Shown here: in pieces, positions 21,260-29,989 of the stretch | Layout: each line of letters begins with the position of its first letter | How positions within the stretch are numbered: the first letter of the stretch is position 1 | Assembly: GCA_049649525.1 (NCBI GenBank) | Contig: JBARZE010000006.1 | Span: 150,917 to 214,916 of the forward strand | Length of the DNA: 64,000 nucleotides | From: JAAURB01 sp049649525 | Lineage (GTDB): Bacteria > Cyanobacteriota > Cyanobacteriia > Cyanobacteriales > Microcoleaceae | Direction: 5' to 3' | Notes under the pieces: generated by a model | Told to the model about the DNA's origin: nothing | Databases searched by the model: none | Seen by the model: only the letters and a program-made list of their open reading frames with translations | Program-made: the position numbers and the translations under genes

Positions 21260-21984
21260 CTAGACACTACTAAAATCTTGTATCAAGCTAAGGTTATTAG
21301 TATCAACTCCTTGAACAAAAGCAATGAGTTCATTTTGACCAGCAGTTGTGAGGAAAACTCCTGTCCCTGTGCCTGCCCCCGGTAATGTCAGGTTGTCAAG
21401 CCTATAGGTATCTCCTTCATAGAGGGCTATTATATCGTTTTCTAACGAACTAAAATCAGTAATGATGGCATAATCACTATTTCCGAATGCAGTATAGTAG
21501 GTCGTTGAACTATAACCAATCCAAAAAGAATCACTCCCTGGCCCCCCAGTCAAAGTATCAATTTCACCTGCACCGAAATTGAAATTAAAAAGATCAACAC
21601 CCCAAATTGCATCATCTCCTAAATCACCAGAAACCAGATCATTTCCTTCACCACCATTAACTAAATCATCACCTTGCCCCAAAATACACTGTCATTTCCT
21701 GTATCTCCAAACAAACGATCTTCACCTAAGTTACCGAAAAGGAGATCATTACCGCCAATAGTATCAAGGAATGAATCACCCGATATATTATCATCACCCT
21801 GCCCTCCAAAGAGAACATCATTGCCCGCATCACCATATATACGATCTAATCCTTGATTACCATTGATCGTATCATCTCCAGCCGCCCCAGAGATAGTATC
21901 GTTTCCAAATAAGCCAAAAATCCTATTATTTACAAAGTCTCCAAATAGAGTATCTGATAGATCTGTACCTAGAATAGAAGTCAT
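21260..21984 (-). pseudogene. RTX (hemolysin-type calcium-binding repeat) protein gene with a frameshift
   Basis: Two overlapping minus-strand frames make one protein: residues from 21984 carry Gly-Asp nonapeptides ('GLFGNDTISGAAGDDTING'), and the frame from 21682 continues them ('MGQGDDLVNGGEGNDLVSG') to a C-terminal domain of about 90 residues. The break falls at a run of four C on the plus strand (21677-21680). One extra base would restore 'FWGQGDDL'. The intact product would be about 240 residues, calcium-binding and probably secreted by a type I system. It could be a true pseudogene, phase variation, or a sequencing error in a short homopolymer. Confidence 0.8.
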
Positions 21985-22299
21985 AGAATGCCCTTAGTTA
22001 CTAATTGTATAACGCTATCGAGTTAGTGCTGAGTGACTCACTTTTTTACACGTACATATTTCTAACAAAGGGAAACTTATGTATTTTTTTACGATATTTT
22101 AGTAACTCGATAAAAGCTGACTAATTTTTAGGATGTTTTAGACAAGCATTAGTGATGAGGTAAATGATGCCTTGACGCAGTGTGACTTCAGCCCGATCGC
22201 TGCCTCTATTTTACAGAGAATAAATTAATGAATATCAGCAGATCAATATTACAGTTTACGATCAATTAATCAGCTATAGAAATAGGGAATAAAAAAGTG
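21985..22299. other. Intergenic region, nothing recognised
   Basis: About 315 bases between the RTX pseudogene start and the end of the HD-domain gene. It is AT rich, without a coding frame, RNA gene or clear repeat. It presumably contains the RTX gene promoter. Confidence 0.4.
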
Positions 22300-22872
22300 T
22301 TATTTCTCATTGGCTAATTGTTCCAATTCTTGTACCACCCGATCCAACTCCTCAACCACAGGAGTAACCTCAACTTGACGAAATGCTTCTAACATAGCTC
22401 GATAATACCAAAGAGTACCAGATTTTCCTCCATTAAATCGGTTCCAAATCTCCTCACCAACACGGCGATAATCTCGCACAATAGACCGGACATTGTAAAG
22501 CTTATCAGAAGCCGATACTAACCGCACAGAAGCGCTGGCTGTGGCAATATGGGCAATATAGGCTTCTTTTCGTTGCCGCCACGGGAGTTTAGGCTTACCA
22601 TCCGACGAGTCGCTACAGCCTTCGACAATAGCGGTTACCGTCTCCCCAAAACGACGATAGATTTCATCTCGGGTGGCTTCTCCTCCCTGGTCTTCAATGG
22701 CATCATGGAGTAAGGCGGCGATCGCCTCGTCTTCGTTTGCCCCATATCCTAAAGCAATACTGGTGACACCGAGTAAATGGGTAATGTAGGGAATGCCCGA
22801 TCCTTTGCGGGTTTGATCGGCGTGTAATTCTGTGGCGTAGGTGAGGGCTTCGGTGAAGCGAGATGATAACAT
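22300..22872 (-). CDS. HD-domain phosphohydrolase, SpoT/MESH1-like
   Basis: A 190-residue cytosolic metal-dependent hydrolase. The metal ligands are His 32 ('YITHLLGV'), His 56-Asp 57 and the Glu 60-Asp 61 pair in 'LLHDAIEDQGG', the pattern of the (p)ppGpp-hydrolase domain of RelA/SpoT and of stand-alone MESH1-type enzymes. There is no synthetase, TGS or ACT domain. It may degrade the alarmone or another nucleotide; the substrate is inferred only from the family. It is divergent from thyX with about 157 bases between. Confidence 0.85.
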   Translation of the reverse strand: MLSSRFTEALTYATELHADQTRKGSGIPYITHLLGVTSIALGYGANEDEAIAALLHDAIEDQGGEATRDEIYRRFGETVTAIVEGCSDSSDGKPKLPWRQRKEAYIAHIATASASVRLVSASDKLYNVRSIVRDYRRVGEEIWNRFNGGKSGTLWYYRAMLEAFRQVEVTPVVEELDRVVQELEQLANEK

Positions 22873-23029
22873 TATAAAAAATTTTGAGGGGGATATCTTT
22901 ATAGGATATGCTAAAAGTTTGACAATTGAGATCGCCCGATGATTTCAGGTCACAGTTCTCCCGGATGCAAGCTCCGGGAGCTGCTGTAACTTCGTCAATA
23001 ATGCTATAAGAATAATTATCTTTTAACCA

Positions 23030-24751
23030 ATGGATCGTTTTCGCGTTGAACTCATCAGTAAAACTCCTAATCCGCAGCAGGTAATTTATGCAGCAATGCA
23101 TCAAGATTATACTGGGGAATTTGTCTATGATGGACGAGACTCTTGGCCGAATGAATCAGAATGTGGTGAAATTATTGTTAAACGATTATTAGCAGGAAAT
23201 AGAGGCCACTATGGATGCTTTTCTGCCGATACTGAAGTGTTAACAGCAAAGGGATGGCTGGGGTTTCCTCTAGTTACGAAAGAGACTCAATTGTTGGCTG
23301 TAGATCCGAGTAAAGGATCGGCTCACTTTGAAATTCCCTCAGCAATTCAAGCTATAGAGTTTAATTCGGCAGATAAAATGTATTCTGTTGAAAGCCAATA
23401 TCTTAATTTTTTAGTCACTCGGGATCATCGAATGTTAGTCAGCAGCCGCCAATCTGGGGGATCGTTTTCTTCTTGGCGGTTTGAGGAAGCTCGCGAAATT
23501 TATAATAAGCCTGTGCGGTATCTTCTTAATACCCACTTAGACGAAAGCCAAAGATTTATTCCTGAAATCCCTCCAGATATCGATCCGTTCACTACTTTTA
23601 AATTGGCTGGATTTTACTTCGGTGATGGGTTGCGTTCCCACAATATTAATCCAGGAGTTGTTAGGTTCAGAATTCGACGACCTCGAAAAATAGCGTATCT
23701 TAAGAGTTTAGGTTTACCTTTGTCAGAGATGAAAGGGGATCGTTATACAGTCCGAAGTGAAAGTTTAGCGTCATGGGTACATTCAAACTTTCAAGACGGT
23801 CAGCGCAAGACAATACCCGTTTGGATGTTAACACTTCCCTATGATCTGGTTGAGGCTTTCTGGGACGGGCTAAAAAATAGTGATGGTACGCGAGTAAAAG
23901 AGCAGTCATGGAGTTATGATTCGGTTGAGAAGGATGCACTCTCAATGGTTCAGGCAATTGCCCATATCAATGGTTTTTCTGCTAACATGACTTTGAATAA
24001 TCCCAATGTTGGGGAAAGCCATGAGAATCATCGCCCCTGCTGGCGCTTAACAATTTCTGAGCATTCGACTCGCCGCGTAGAGTCTTGTCAGAAGAACCGT
24101 TCCCCTGGCGTTAAAGAAGATTGGGTGAATTATTCTGGAAAAGTTTATTGTGCAACAGTGTCAACCGGGGCATTGATGGTTCGTCGAAAGGGAAAAGTTG
24201 TAGTTCTTGGAAATTGTTTAGAACATCCTCAAATTGTGTTGAATTGTGGTTATTTTCCCCATAGTGTGATGCAGCAAGCCCGTACTCATCGGGTTGGAGT
24301 TTCTTTCGATTGTCAAAGTTTTAGGTATACTAGCCAACAGTTTCTCGCAGTTCTTAAGGGTAAAAAAGAGATTGAAGATGTGTTTTATTTACGCCCCGTT
24401 GGTAACTATCGCGATCGCAAAGGTAAGAATTATTATTATTCACTCCAACAACGAGAAAGTGATTTAAACTGGTGTGAAGATGCCATTAAACGTTATCAAC
24501 AAGACATCGAAGCTGGCTTTGCTGAAGAACACGCCCGAGGAAAATTACCCTTTGATTATCGTCAGCATTTTGTCGTCAGTTTTAATCTAAGATCTTTATT
24601 ACATTTCCTTGATTTAAGATCTAAAAAAGATGCTCAACTAGAAATTCAACAACTCTGTGATTTAATGTTACCCCATTTAGAAGCATGGGTTCCGGATGTG
24701 GCTGAATGGTATAAAAATACTCGTCTGGGAAAAGCAAGATTATCTCCTTAA
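23030..24751 (+). CDS. thyX: Flavin-dependent thymidylate synthase ThyX, interrupted by an intein
   Basis: The 573-residue precursor contains a 333-residue intein (residues 63-395). The flanking exteins join into a 240-residue ThyX, the usual size, which makes dTMP from dUMP using FAD, NADPH and methylenetetrahydrofolate. The N-extein ends 'AGNRGHYG' and the C-extein begins 'CLEHPQIVLNCGYFPHS'. The ThyX motif is 'RTHRVGVSFDCQSFRY'. The gene opens a cluster with dut (35 bases on) and a dCMP deaminase, all feeding dTMP synthesis. Activity of ThyX would depend on splicing. Confidence 0.95.
   Translation: MDRFRVELISKTPNPQQVIYAAMHQDYTGEFVYDGRDSWPNESECGEIIVKRLLAGNRGHYGCFSADTEVLTAKGWLGFPLVTKETQLLAVDPSKGSAHFEIPSAIQAIEFNSADKMYSVESQYLNFLVTRDHRMLVSSRQSGGSFSSWRFEEAREIYNKPVRYLLNTHLDESQRFIPEIPPDIDPFTTFKLAGFYFGDGLRSHNINPGVVRFRIRRPRKIAYLKSLGLPLSEMKGDRYTVRSESLASWVHSNFQDGQRKTIPVWMLTLPYDLVEAFWDGLKNSDGTRVKEQSWSYDSVEKDALSMVQAIAHINGFSANMTLNNPNVGESHENHRPCWRLTISEHSTRRVESCQKNRSPGVKEDWVNYSGKVYCATVSTGALMVRRKGKVVVLGNCLEHPQIVLNCGYFPHSVMQQARTHRVGVSFDCQSFRYTSQQFLAVLKGKKEIEDVFYLRPVGNYRDRKGKNYYYSLQQRESDLNWCEDAIKRYQQDIEAGFAEEHARGKLPFDYRQHFVVSFNLRSLLHFLDLRSKKDAQLEIQQLCDLMLPHLEAWVPDVAEWYKNTRLGKARLSP
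23216..24214 (+). other. Intein with LAGLIDADG-type homing endonuclease domain, inside thyX
   Basis: The intein begins with Cys 63 ('CFSADTEVLTAKGW', block A) and ends 'VVVLGN' at Asn 395, followed by Cys+1 of the C-extein. Block B is 'TRDHRML' (Thr 130, His 133). Two endonuclease motifs are visible: 'LAGFYFGDG' at 192-200 and 'FWDGLKNSDG' at 277-286, each with a conserved acidic residue. The block F region is 'VYCATVSTGALMV'. The penultimate residue is Gly rather than the usual His, which occurs in some active inteins. The reading frame is intact throughout, suggesting a functional element. Confidence 0.92.
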
Positions 24752-24786
24752 CATCTCGACTGCGCTCGATGTAAAATTTAAATAGT

Positions 24787-25224
24787 ATGAAACTTAAAGT
24801 ATTAAAACTGAATGAAGCTGCAATTTTGCCTCAATATGCAAAGGCTGAAGATGCCGGATTAGATTTATTTTCAATTGATGAAATTACCATAAAATCGGGA
24901 GAAAGTCAACTAATACATACGGGAATTGCGATTGAATTACCCCCGCAAACTGAAGCAACAGTCCGCCCTCGTAGCGGTTTAGCCCTCAAACATCAAATTA
25001 CCGTTTTAAATACTCCAGGAACCATTGACGCGGGTTATAGAGGAGAAATTGGTGTTATCTTAATTAATCACGGGTTACAACCGTTTCAAGTCCTCAAAGG
25101 AATGAAAATTGCTCAACTTGTGATTTCACCGATTATTCGGGCAGAAATTGAAGCCGTTAATCAACTCAGTGTAACCGATAGAGGAGATAATGGGTTTGGG
25201 TCTACAGGACTCGTTGAAATTTAA
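24787..25224 (+). CDS. dut: Deoxyuridine 5'-triphosphate nucleotidohydrolase (dUTPase)
   Basis: A 145-residue trimeric dUTPase that converts dUTP to dUMP, preventing uracil incorporation and supplying ThyX. The five motifs are seen: 'AEDAGLDLFS' (1), 'RPRSGLALKH' (2), 'NTPGTIDAGYRGEIGVILIN' (3), 'GMKIAQLVI' (4) and C-terminal 'RGDNGFGSTG' (5). It lies between thyX and the dCMP deaminase gene, and the next gene's possible upstream start overlaps its end. Confidence 0.96.
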   Translation: MKLKVLKLNEAAILPQYAKAEDAGLDLFSIDEITIKSGESQLIHTGIAIELPPQTEATVRPRSGLALKHQITVLNTPGTIDAGYRGEIGVILINHGLQPFQVLKGMKIAQLVISPIIRAEIEAVNQLSVTDRGDNGFGSTGLVEI

Positions 25225-25240
25225 AATAGTAACTTTAAAT

Positions 25241-25810
25241 ATGGATGATTTTTCTTCTCCCTATACACAGCCTCAGCGTCCGAGTTGGGATGAATACTTT
25301 TTAATGTTAGCAAAACTAACAGCAACGCGATCAACTTGTTTAGCCTTTCCGGTGGGTTCAGTGATTGTCAAAGATCGACAAGTTTTAGCAACGGGTTATA
25401 ACGGTTCTCCTTCTGGTTCAGTTCATTGTACCACTCAAGGGTATTGTTATCCCGGTTTAAGTCGTTGTGATGCCAGTTCTACTTTACCTTCGCGGGCTAT
25501 TCATGCAGAAGCAAACGCCATTGCCCAAGCCGCTAAACATGGTATTAGTTGTCAAGGGGCGAGTATTTATGTCACTTTAGAACCTTGTATATCTTGTTTA
25601 AAACTAATTATTTCAACCGGAATTAAACAAGTTTATTATGAAACGGTTTTTAATAGTGGTGAAAAGGCAATGGTGCGAGATTCTTTTCTACAAGATGGTT
25701 TAATTCAACTGCAACAAATTAAACTTTCAGAGGCGATCGCACACAATGCAGCCCTATTTTTATTAAGACCAACTTCTGTAAGAGATACAGCTTTATCTGA
25801 ACCCGAGTAA
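25241..25810 (+). CDS. Deoxycytidylate (dCMP) deaminase
   Basis: A 189-residue zinc deaminase that converts dCMP to dUMP. The zinc and catalytic motifs are 'IHAEANAI' and 'TLEPCISCLKLI'. The long loop between 'GYNGSPSG' and 'SRAIHAEANAI', with extra Cys residues ('CTTQGYCYPGLSRCD'), is typical of dCMP deaminase and ComE-type proteins. I prefer the ATG at 25241, which begins 'MDDFSSPYTQ' just after dut ends; the alternative at 25190 overlaps dut by 35 bases. With dut and thyX it forms a dUMP-to-dTMP supply line. Confidence 0.88.
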   Translation: MDDFSSPYTQPQRPSWDEYFLMLAKLTATRSTCLAFPVGSVIVKDRQVLATGYNGSPSGSVHCTTQGYCYPGLSRCDASSTLPSRAIHAEANAIAQAAKHGISCQGASIYVTLEPCISCLKLIISTGIKQVYYETVFNSGEKAMVRDSFLQDGLIQLQQIKLSEAIAHNAALFLLRPTSVRDTALSEPE

Positions 25811-25837
25811 TTGAAATATTTTCCTATTGCCTATTTC

Positions 25838-26734
25838 CTAATGCAGCGCTATATCTTGGGTAAATCGATTAATTGTTAAGCGCACAATTGATAACCCTAA
25901 AATTATGAGAAATAAAATTAAGCCAATTGTACAAGCATAACCAATTTCTAAGCTTTGAAAGGCTTTTTCATAAATATAATATACTAATGTTTTAGAACTA
26001 TTCACTGGACCCCCTTGAGTCATGACGTATACTTCTTCAAATACTTTTGTGGCAGAAATAGCTGAAATAACAGCGACTAAAATTAGATAAGGTTTGATTA
26101 AAGGTAATGTAATATCCCAATGTTGTTGCCATCCTTGTGAACCCTCTAAATTGGCTGCTTCATATAATTCTTGAGGAATAGATTGCAATCCTGCTAAATA
26201 GATTACCATATAATATCCTAATCCTTTCCAAATGGTGACTATCATTACACTAAATAAAGCTAGGTTTGGACTGGTTAACCAAGGAATACGAGGAATAGCA
26301 GATTCGGGGAGAATAAAAGAGAGAATATATTGTAAACTTTGATTTAAAAAACCCGTTTCTGAATATAACCATTTCCACGCTATCCCCGCTACAACCATTG
26401 AAATAATCACAGGAATATAGTAAATTGCCCGAAACCAATAAATTCCTTTTAGTTTTTGATTGACTAAAATAGCGAGTCCGAGTGGAATAATGACTAAAAT
26501 AGGGACAACAATTAAAATATATAATAAAGTGTTTTGTAATGTTTTCCAGAAGGTAATATCATTCCATAATTGTTGAAAGTTTTGTAAGCCTATCCAAGTC
26601 GGCGGCTGCAATAAATCATAGTTAAAGAAACTAAGATAAAAGGCTTGTAATGCGGGGAAAAATACGGTTAGTCCGAGAAGAAATAAAGCGGGGAATAGAA
26701 ATAGATAAGGGGTGAGTTTTCCTTTAGAAATCAT
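25838..26734 (-). CDS. Sugar ABC transporter permease, MalF/UgpA type
   Basis: A 298-residue inner-membrane permease with six hydrophobic segments beginning at residues 9-30 ('PYLFLFPALFLLGLTVFF'). The EAA loop that contacts the ATPase is 'EAANLEGSQGWQQHWDITLP' near residues 190-210, followed by 'PLIKPYLILV'. This is the CUT1 carbohydrate-uptake family. It is monocistronic here: no second permease or binding protein adjoins it, and the MalK-like ATPase is 5 kb away. Confidence 0.9.
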   Translation of the reverse strand: MISKGKLTPYLFLFPALFLLGLTVFFPALQAFYLSFFNYDLLQPPTWIGLQNFQQLWNDITFWKTLQNTLLYILIVVPILVIIPLGLAILVNQKLKGIYWFRAIYYIPVIISMVVAGIAWKWLYSETGFLNQSLQYILSFILPESAIPRIPWLTSPNLALFSVMIVTIWKGLGYYMVIYLAGLQSIPQELYEAANLEGSQGWQQHWDITLPLIKPYLILVAVISAISATKVFEEVYVMTQGGPVNSSKTLVYYIYEKAFQSLEIGYACTIGLILFLIILGLSIVRLTINRFTQDIALH

Positions 26735-26764
26735 TTTAATTCAGTTTTTAAAAACACCTGTAGA

Positions 26765-26782
26765 GACGTTAGATCTAACGTC
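26765..26782. repeat. 18-bp perfect palindrome, dispersed family
   Basis: GACGTTAGATCTAACGTC is its own reverse complement and is preceded by 'tgtaga'. The same arms (GACGTTA and TAACGTC) with a different centre form the palindrome at 34455-34472, and a half copy is at 20895-20910. It lies just upstream of the permease gene start and could form a small hairpin in the transcript. Confidence 0.8.
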
Positions 26783-26854
26783 CCTATCTCAAGATATGCT
26801 GGATTGTGAAAATACTATAGATCGACTATAGATTAAATTATCATAGCAGGTGAT

Positions 26855-28324
26855 TTAATCAGATTTAAGTTGAGAAAATAGACTTTTCCAATCTCCTGGT
26901 TTATTACCGTTTTCTTCTGCTTTAACTTCAAAGGTAGTGTTACAAGCTTCTGGATAATTGAGGGCTTGAATACACAATTCGGCGATATCTTCTCGGCTAA
27001 CTTGACCTTTTATTGTATCTCCTTGATCGACACTTAAAGCTTGAGATCCTGCTGCTTCAGTTAAGGCACAAGGACGAACAACAGTATAAGGAATGCCACT
27101 AGAACGTACGACATCTTCTCCTTTTAATTTCCAGGTTAAAATACCGCCCAACTGCTCGTTCATCCGCACAGCCGGGGGTTCTTCTTCGAGGTTTAATCCA
27201 GGTTTTCCGGGGCGAGTTACGCCTGCAGAACTCACTAAAACAAAGCGAGGTAATTTTTTGCCGCCATAGGCTTTCATTGATTCTATTTGTAGTTGAAAAT
27301 TACCCGGTTTAAATTTAGGGTTAAGTTCACCATCATATTCAAACTTACTCAGCATGAGTTGAAATGAATAGATTTCTGTCGGATCAAAGGGCTGTCCATC
27401 TTTAACCGTTTTAGCCCGAAATACAGGAATTAATTCATTAAAAGGAATCCTTATTGTCATTTCAATATTGTTAACGGTATCAAAAGAATAACAATAAGCA
27501 ATACTATCCCATTTCGGATCGTTACGAACAATAAATTTATATCGTTTTCCGTCTCCTTTTACTCGTAAATAAATTCCTTGATATTCAGATAAATTCAAAG
27601 AGGGTTCAAAATTACGACTCCGCACCGAAACAAACCCGCCCGAATTTTCTGTTGAAACATTGCCCGTAAATAATGCCCCCTGAGGAATGATCCGAATTGA
27701 ACTTTCACTCACCCCTCCCATTACCACATCATCTAATGCACCCCAAGTTTCTTTTAAATCTTCTGATGGTTTGGTAAAATCAAAAATCAGTTTTTCCTGA
27801 CTATTCTTAAGACGAATAGGAACAGCATTAATTAGATTTTGCATACCTTTGTATTCCACTAATTCCGGCACATCAACCACTTCGGGCATATAAAATTTAA
27901 TCCCTTGATAATACTTTTCTCTATTGGGTGTATCTCCTTCAACCGGCTGAACCTTAGTTCCGGTACAATTAATAATAGCCGTGACATCTTTCATTAATTC
28001 CGGGGTTAAAGTTTCGGATAAAATAATATCTCCCTCAAATAATTCAACATTGTTTCCGAGTAGTTTTCTCGCCCTGTTTACGTCTCTGACTAACCCTCGT
28101 ACTTTTATACCCCGTTGTTGCAGTCGTTGAATAATGCGCCGCCCCACTCCACCCGTCGCCCCTGTGACTAAAACCACCTCTGATGGCGGTTTAGGCTGGG
28201 GTTTATCTTGCCCTAACAGTTGCTGTAGCCAGCGAAAACTACCGAGAAATGGCACAACGCCAAAATATGATAAAGTTTCTAAAAATCGTCCTAGATTCCA
28301 CTGAGATTTTTGTTGTTGACTCAT
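26855..28324 (-). CDS. NAD(P)-binding SDR protein with inserted CIA30 domain
   Basis: A 489-residue fusion. Residues 48-140 form an NmrA-like Rossmann half ('VVLVTGATGGVGRRIIQRLQ'). Residues about 170-350 resemble the CIA30 (complex I intermediate-associated protein 30) domain ('FDFTKPSEDLKETWGALDD', 'GVSESSIRI', 'FTGNVSTENSGGF'). From about 360 the SDR fold resumes ('LVSSAGVTRPG', 'GIPYTVVRPCALTE'). The CIA30-like domain is thus inserted within a short-chain dehydrogenase. In cyanobacteria such proteins are suspected in photosynthetic or NDH complex assembly; that role is inference. Confidence 0.82.
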   Translation of the reverse strand: MSQQQKSQWNLGRFLETLSYFGVVPFLGSFRWLQQLLGQDKPQPKPPSEVVLVTGATGGVGRRIIQRLQQRGIKVRGLVRDVNRARKLLGNNVELFEGDIILSETLTPELMKDVTAIINCTGTKVQPVEGDTPNREKYYQGIKFYMPEVVDVPELVEYKGMQNLINAVPIRLKNSQEKLIFDFTKPSEDLKETWGALDDVVMGGVSESSIRIIPQGALFTGNVSTENSGGFVSVRSRNFEPSLNLSEYQGIYLRVKGDGKRYKFIVRNDPKWDSIAYCYSFDTVNNIEMTIRIPFNELIPVFRAKTVKDGQPFDPTEIYSFQLMLSKFEYDGELNPKFKPGNFQLQIESMKAYGGKKLPRFVLVSSAGVTRPGKPGLNLEEEPPAVRMNEQLGGILTWKLKGEDVVRSSGIPYTVVRPCALTEAAGSQALSVDQGDTIKGQVSREDIAELCIQALNYPEACNTTFEVKAEENGNKPGDWKSLFSQLKSD

Positions 28325-28534
28325 ATTAATTTTTTGACTTTTCTGTCAAGTGAACGGCTTAATCTATTAAAATATATTACAAATATCACGAAGCGGGCAG
28401 CATCAAGCGAAAGTCTGAAATCTTGATAAATCTAGTATTCTCTCAAAGCTTAGAATTGTAAATCTGTCAAATTCAGCAAACTGCTCATTAATGATTTGTG
28501 CTACGGTAAGGCAGTTAACCGTGGAGAAAACGAA

Positions 28535-28654
28535 ATGGAAACTGTGGACTGGCAAAACGTGATTGCAGGAGGACTGGCAATTATTATTTTTTTTGGGGGA
28601 CTGTTAATGATGTTTTCTAATATCTGGACAAGTGGCATTGGTCGAGATAAATAA
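28535..28654 (+). CDS. Small single-span membrane protein (39 residues)
   Basis: A short gene starting ATG with GGAG nine bases upstream. The product begins 'METVDWQNVIAGGLAIIIF', with one membrane segment from about residue 9 to 31, and ends 'WTSGIGRDK'. Size, acidic N-terminus and positive C-terminus recall small subunits of thylakoid complexes, but I could not match it to a named Psb, Psa, Pet or Ndh subunit. It sits 46 bases before another membrane protein gene on the same strand. Confidence 0.65.
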   Translation: METVDWQNVIAGGLAIIIFFGGLLMMFSNIWTSGIGRDK

Positions 28655-28700
28655 CATCCTCAGTTCAAAAAAGACATTTTATTAAAAATAGGCAATTAGA

Positions 28701-29204
28701 ATGACTTTCTGGTACACGCTCAGTGAATTTTCACGACAACATTGTATCGCTATTTGTGCCTTTCTGGTTCCGGCAAACTTACTTGCCACCCTGCAAACCA
28801 TGTTACTGGTTGGCACTCAGTCTACAGCCCGAAATCAACGCATCATGGTGAGTGTAGCCAGTCTTTACGCAGTCTTAATCGGGCTTCATGTTTACACCTG
28901 GTTTAGCATTGGTGTTGTCATGCCCCCGACTTATATTTTATTATTTCTCAGTACTGTTTGTTTAGGGATTAATACTTGGGCGATCGCACATCCAATGAGT
29001 TTAACTTATGGTATGCAAACCCTATTTAAATTCGTTCAAAAACTCCTCATTAATCTTCCCACAGTCAAACGTTTAAATTTAGAAAATTATCCTCAAAAAA
29101 GCTTTGTGTCTGGGTGGTTCAATTTCCCAAACCTCAAAACATTAATCAGACGTAACCTGATAAAATATCAAACTACGCCAGATTCAAATGTCAAATTAAT
29201 GTAA
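28701..29204 (+). CDS. Conserved membrane protein, function unknown
   Basis: A 167-residue protein with about three membrane segments: residues 17-38 ('IAICAFLVPANLLATLQTML'), 48-70 and 75-95. A basic, soluble C-terminal tail of about 60 residues follows. No signal peptide or enzyme motif is seen. It follows the 39-residue membrane protein closely and may share its transcript. Confidence 0.65.
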   Translation: MTFWYTLSEFSRQHCIAICAFLVPANLLATLQTMLLVGTQSTARNQRIMVSVASLYAVLIGLHVYTWFSIGVVMPPTYILLFLSTVCLGINTWAIAHPMSLTYGMQTLFKFVQKLLINLPTVKRLNLENYPQKSFVSGWFNFPNLKTLIRRNLIKYQTTPDSNVKLM

Positions 29205-29209
29205 CGAAT

Positions 29210-29821
29210 TTATCGCTGTTGTAAAATGGGTCGAACAATCCAATATCCCAAACCAAAAGCAGCAAAAATAATCAGTAAAATTGAAACAATTAACCACCAA
29301 CCATTAAGTTCTGGGCGTTGAGTGCTTTTACTCGGTTTGAGATAACCCTCGGTTTGTTCTGTGAAAAGTTCTTCCGAGATCTTAGATGAGATTGGTCTTT
29401 TTGTATTAGGTAAAGAGACAGACATCTCCTCTTGAGTGGGTTGAGACGGTTGAGGAATGGGTTCAACTTGAGCTGAAGTCGAGGGGGCTGATAAGATTTT
29501 AGGAATCTTAATTGAGGTTTCTCTGGGCGGCTGACTCACATTCGCCGAGACAGCAGAGATTGAACTTTCATTGAAGTTTAATTGCTGTGCCGAATTAACC
29601 GCGCTTTGTAGTTGAACAGTGGCTTGAATAACGGTATTTAATTCTCGCCGCAATTGCTGATTTTGTTGTAGTAGTTGTTGGTTTTGAGCTTTGAGAGTAT
29701 CAATGCTAGATTTAGAATTCTGTAACTCTGCAGTAATCTCGCGGTAAAGTGTAATGGGAACCGATGAAGAATAACCGCTTGTAGCAACAGGATTTTGATC
29801 GGAGACAGTATAATTATCCAT
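29210..29821 (-). CDS. Coiled-coil protein with C-terminal membrane anchor
   Basis: A 203-residue protein of unknown function. Residues 25-75 are Gln-rich heptads ('LKAQNQQLLQQNQQLRRELN'), a Ser/Pro-rich linker covers about 85-165, and a single hydrophobic span ('WWLIVSILLIIFAAFGLGYW') at 173-195 is followed by 'RPILQQR'. This is a tail-anchored or C-terminally anchored arrangement with most of the protein cytosolic. It converges with the upstream membrane-protein gene, five bases apart. Confidence 0.65.
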   Translation of the reverse strand: MDNYTVSDQNPVATSGYSSSVPITLYREITAELQNSKSSIDTLKAQNQQLLQQNQQLRRELNTVIQATVQLQSAVNSAQQLNFNESSISAVSANVSQPPRETSIKIPKILSAPSTSAQVEPIPQPSQPTQEEMSVSLPNTKRPISSKISEELFTEQTEGYLKPSKSTQRPELNGWWLIVSILLIIFAAFGLGYWIVRPILQQR

Positions 29822-29989
29822 AGGACTAATAGAGGATCTGTGATATAAGATGGTAAGATAAAGCTGAATCGAAGATAGCTTATTTATTTATAGAATAATT
29901 GCTATCAGAGCAATTTCAACAAAGTTTCCTTAAGAAATCAACCCAGCATTATCAGCATTCCTTGTATTGAGTCAAAGTGATTCGTGAAA

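Noticed and set aside
28535..28654. Naming the small membrane protein PetN, PsbX, Psb30 or NdhP
   Set aside because: The sequences of these subunits as I remember them do not match; only the size and topology agree.
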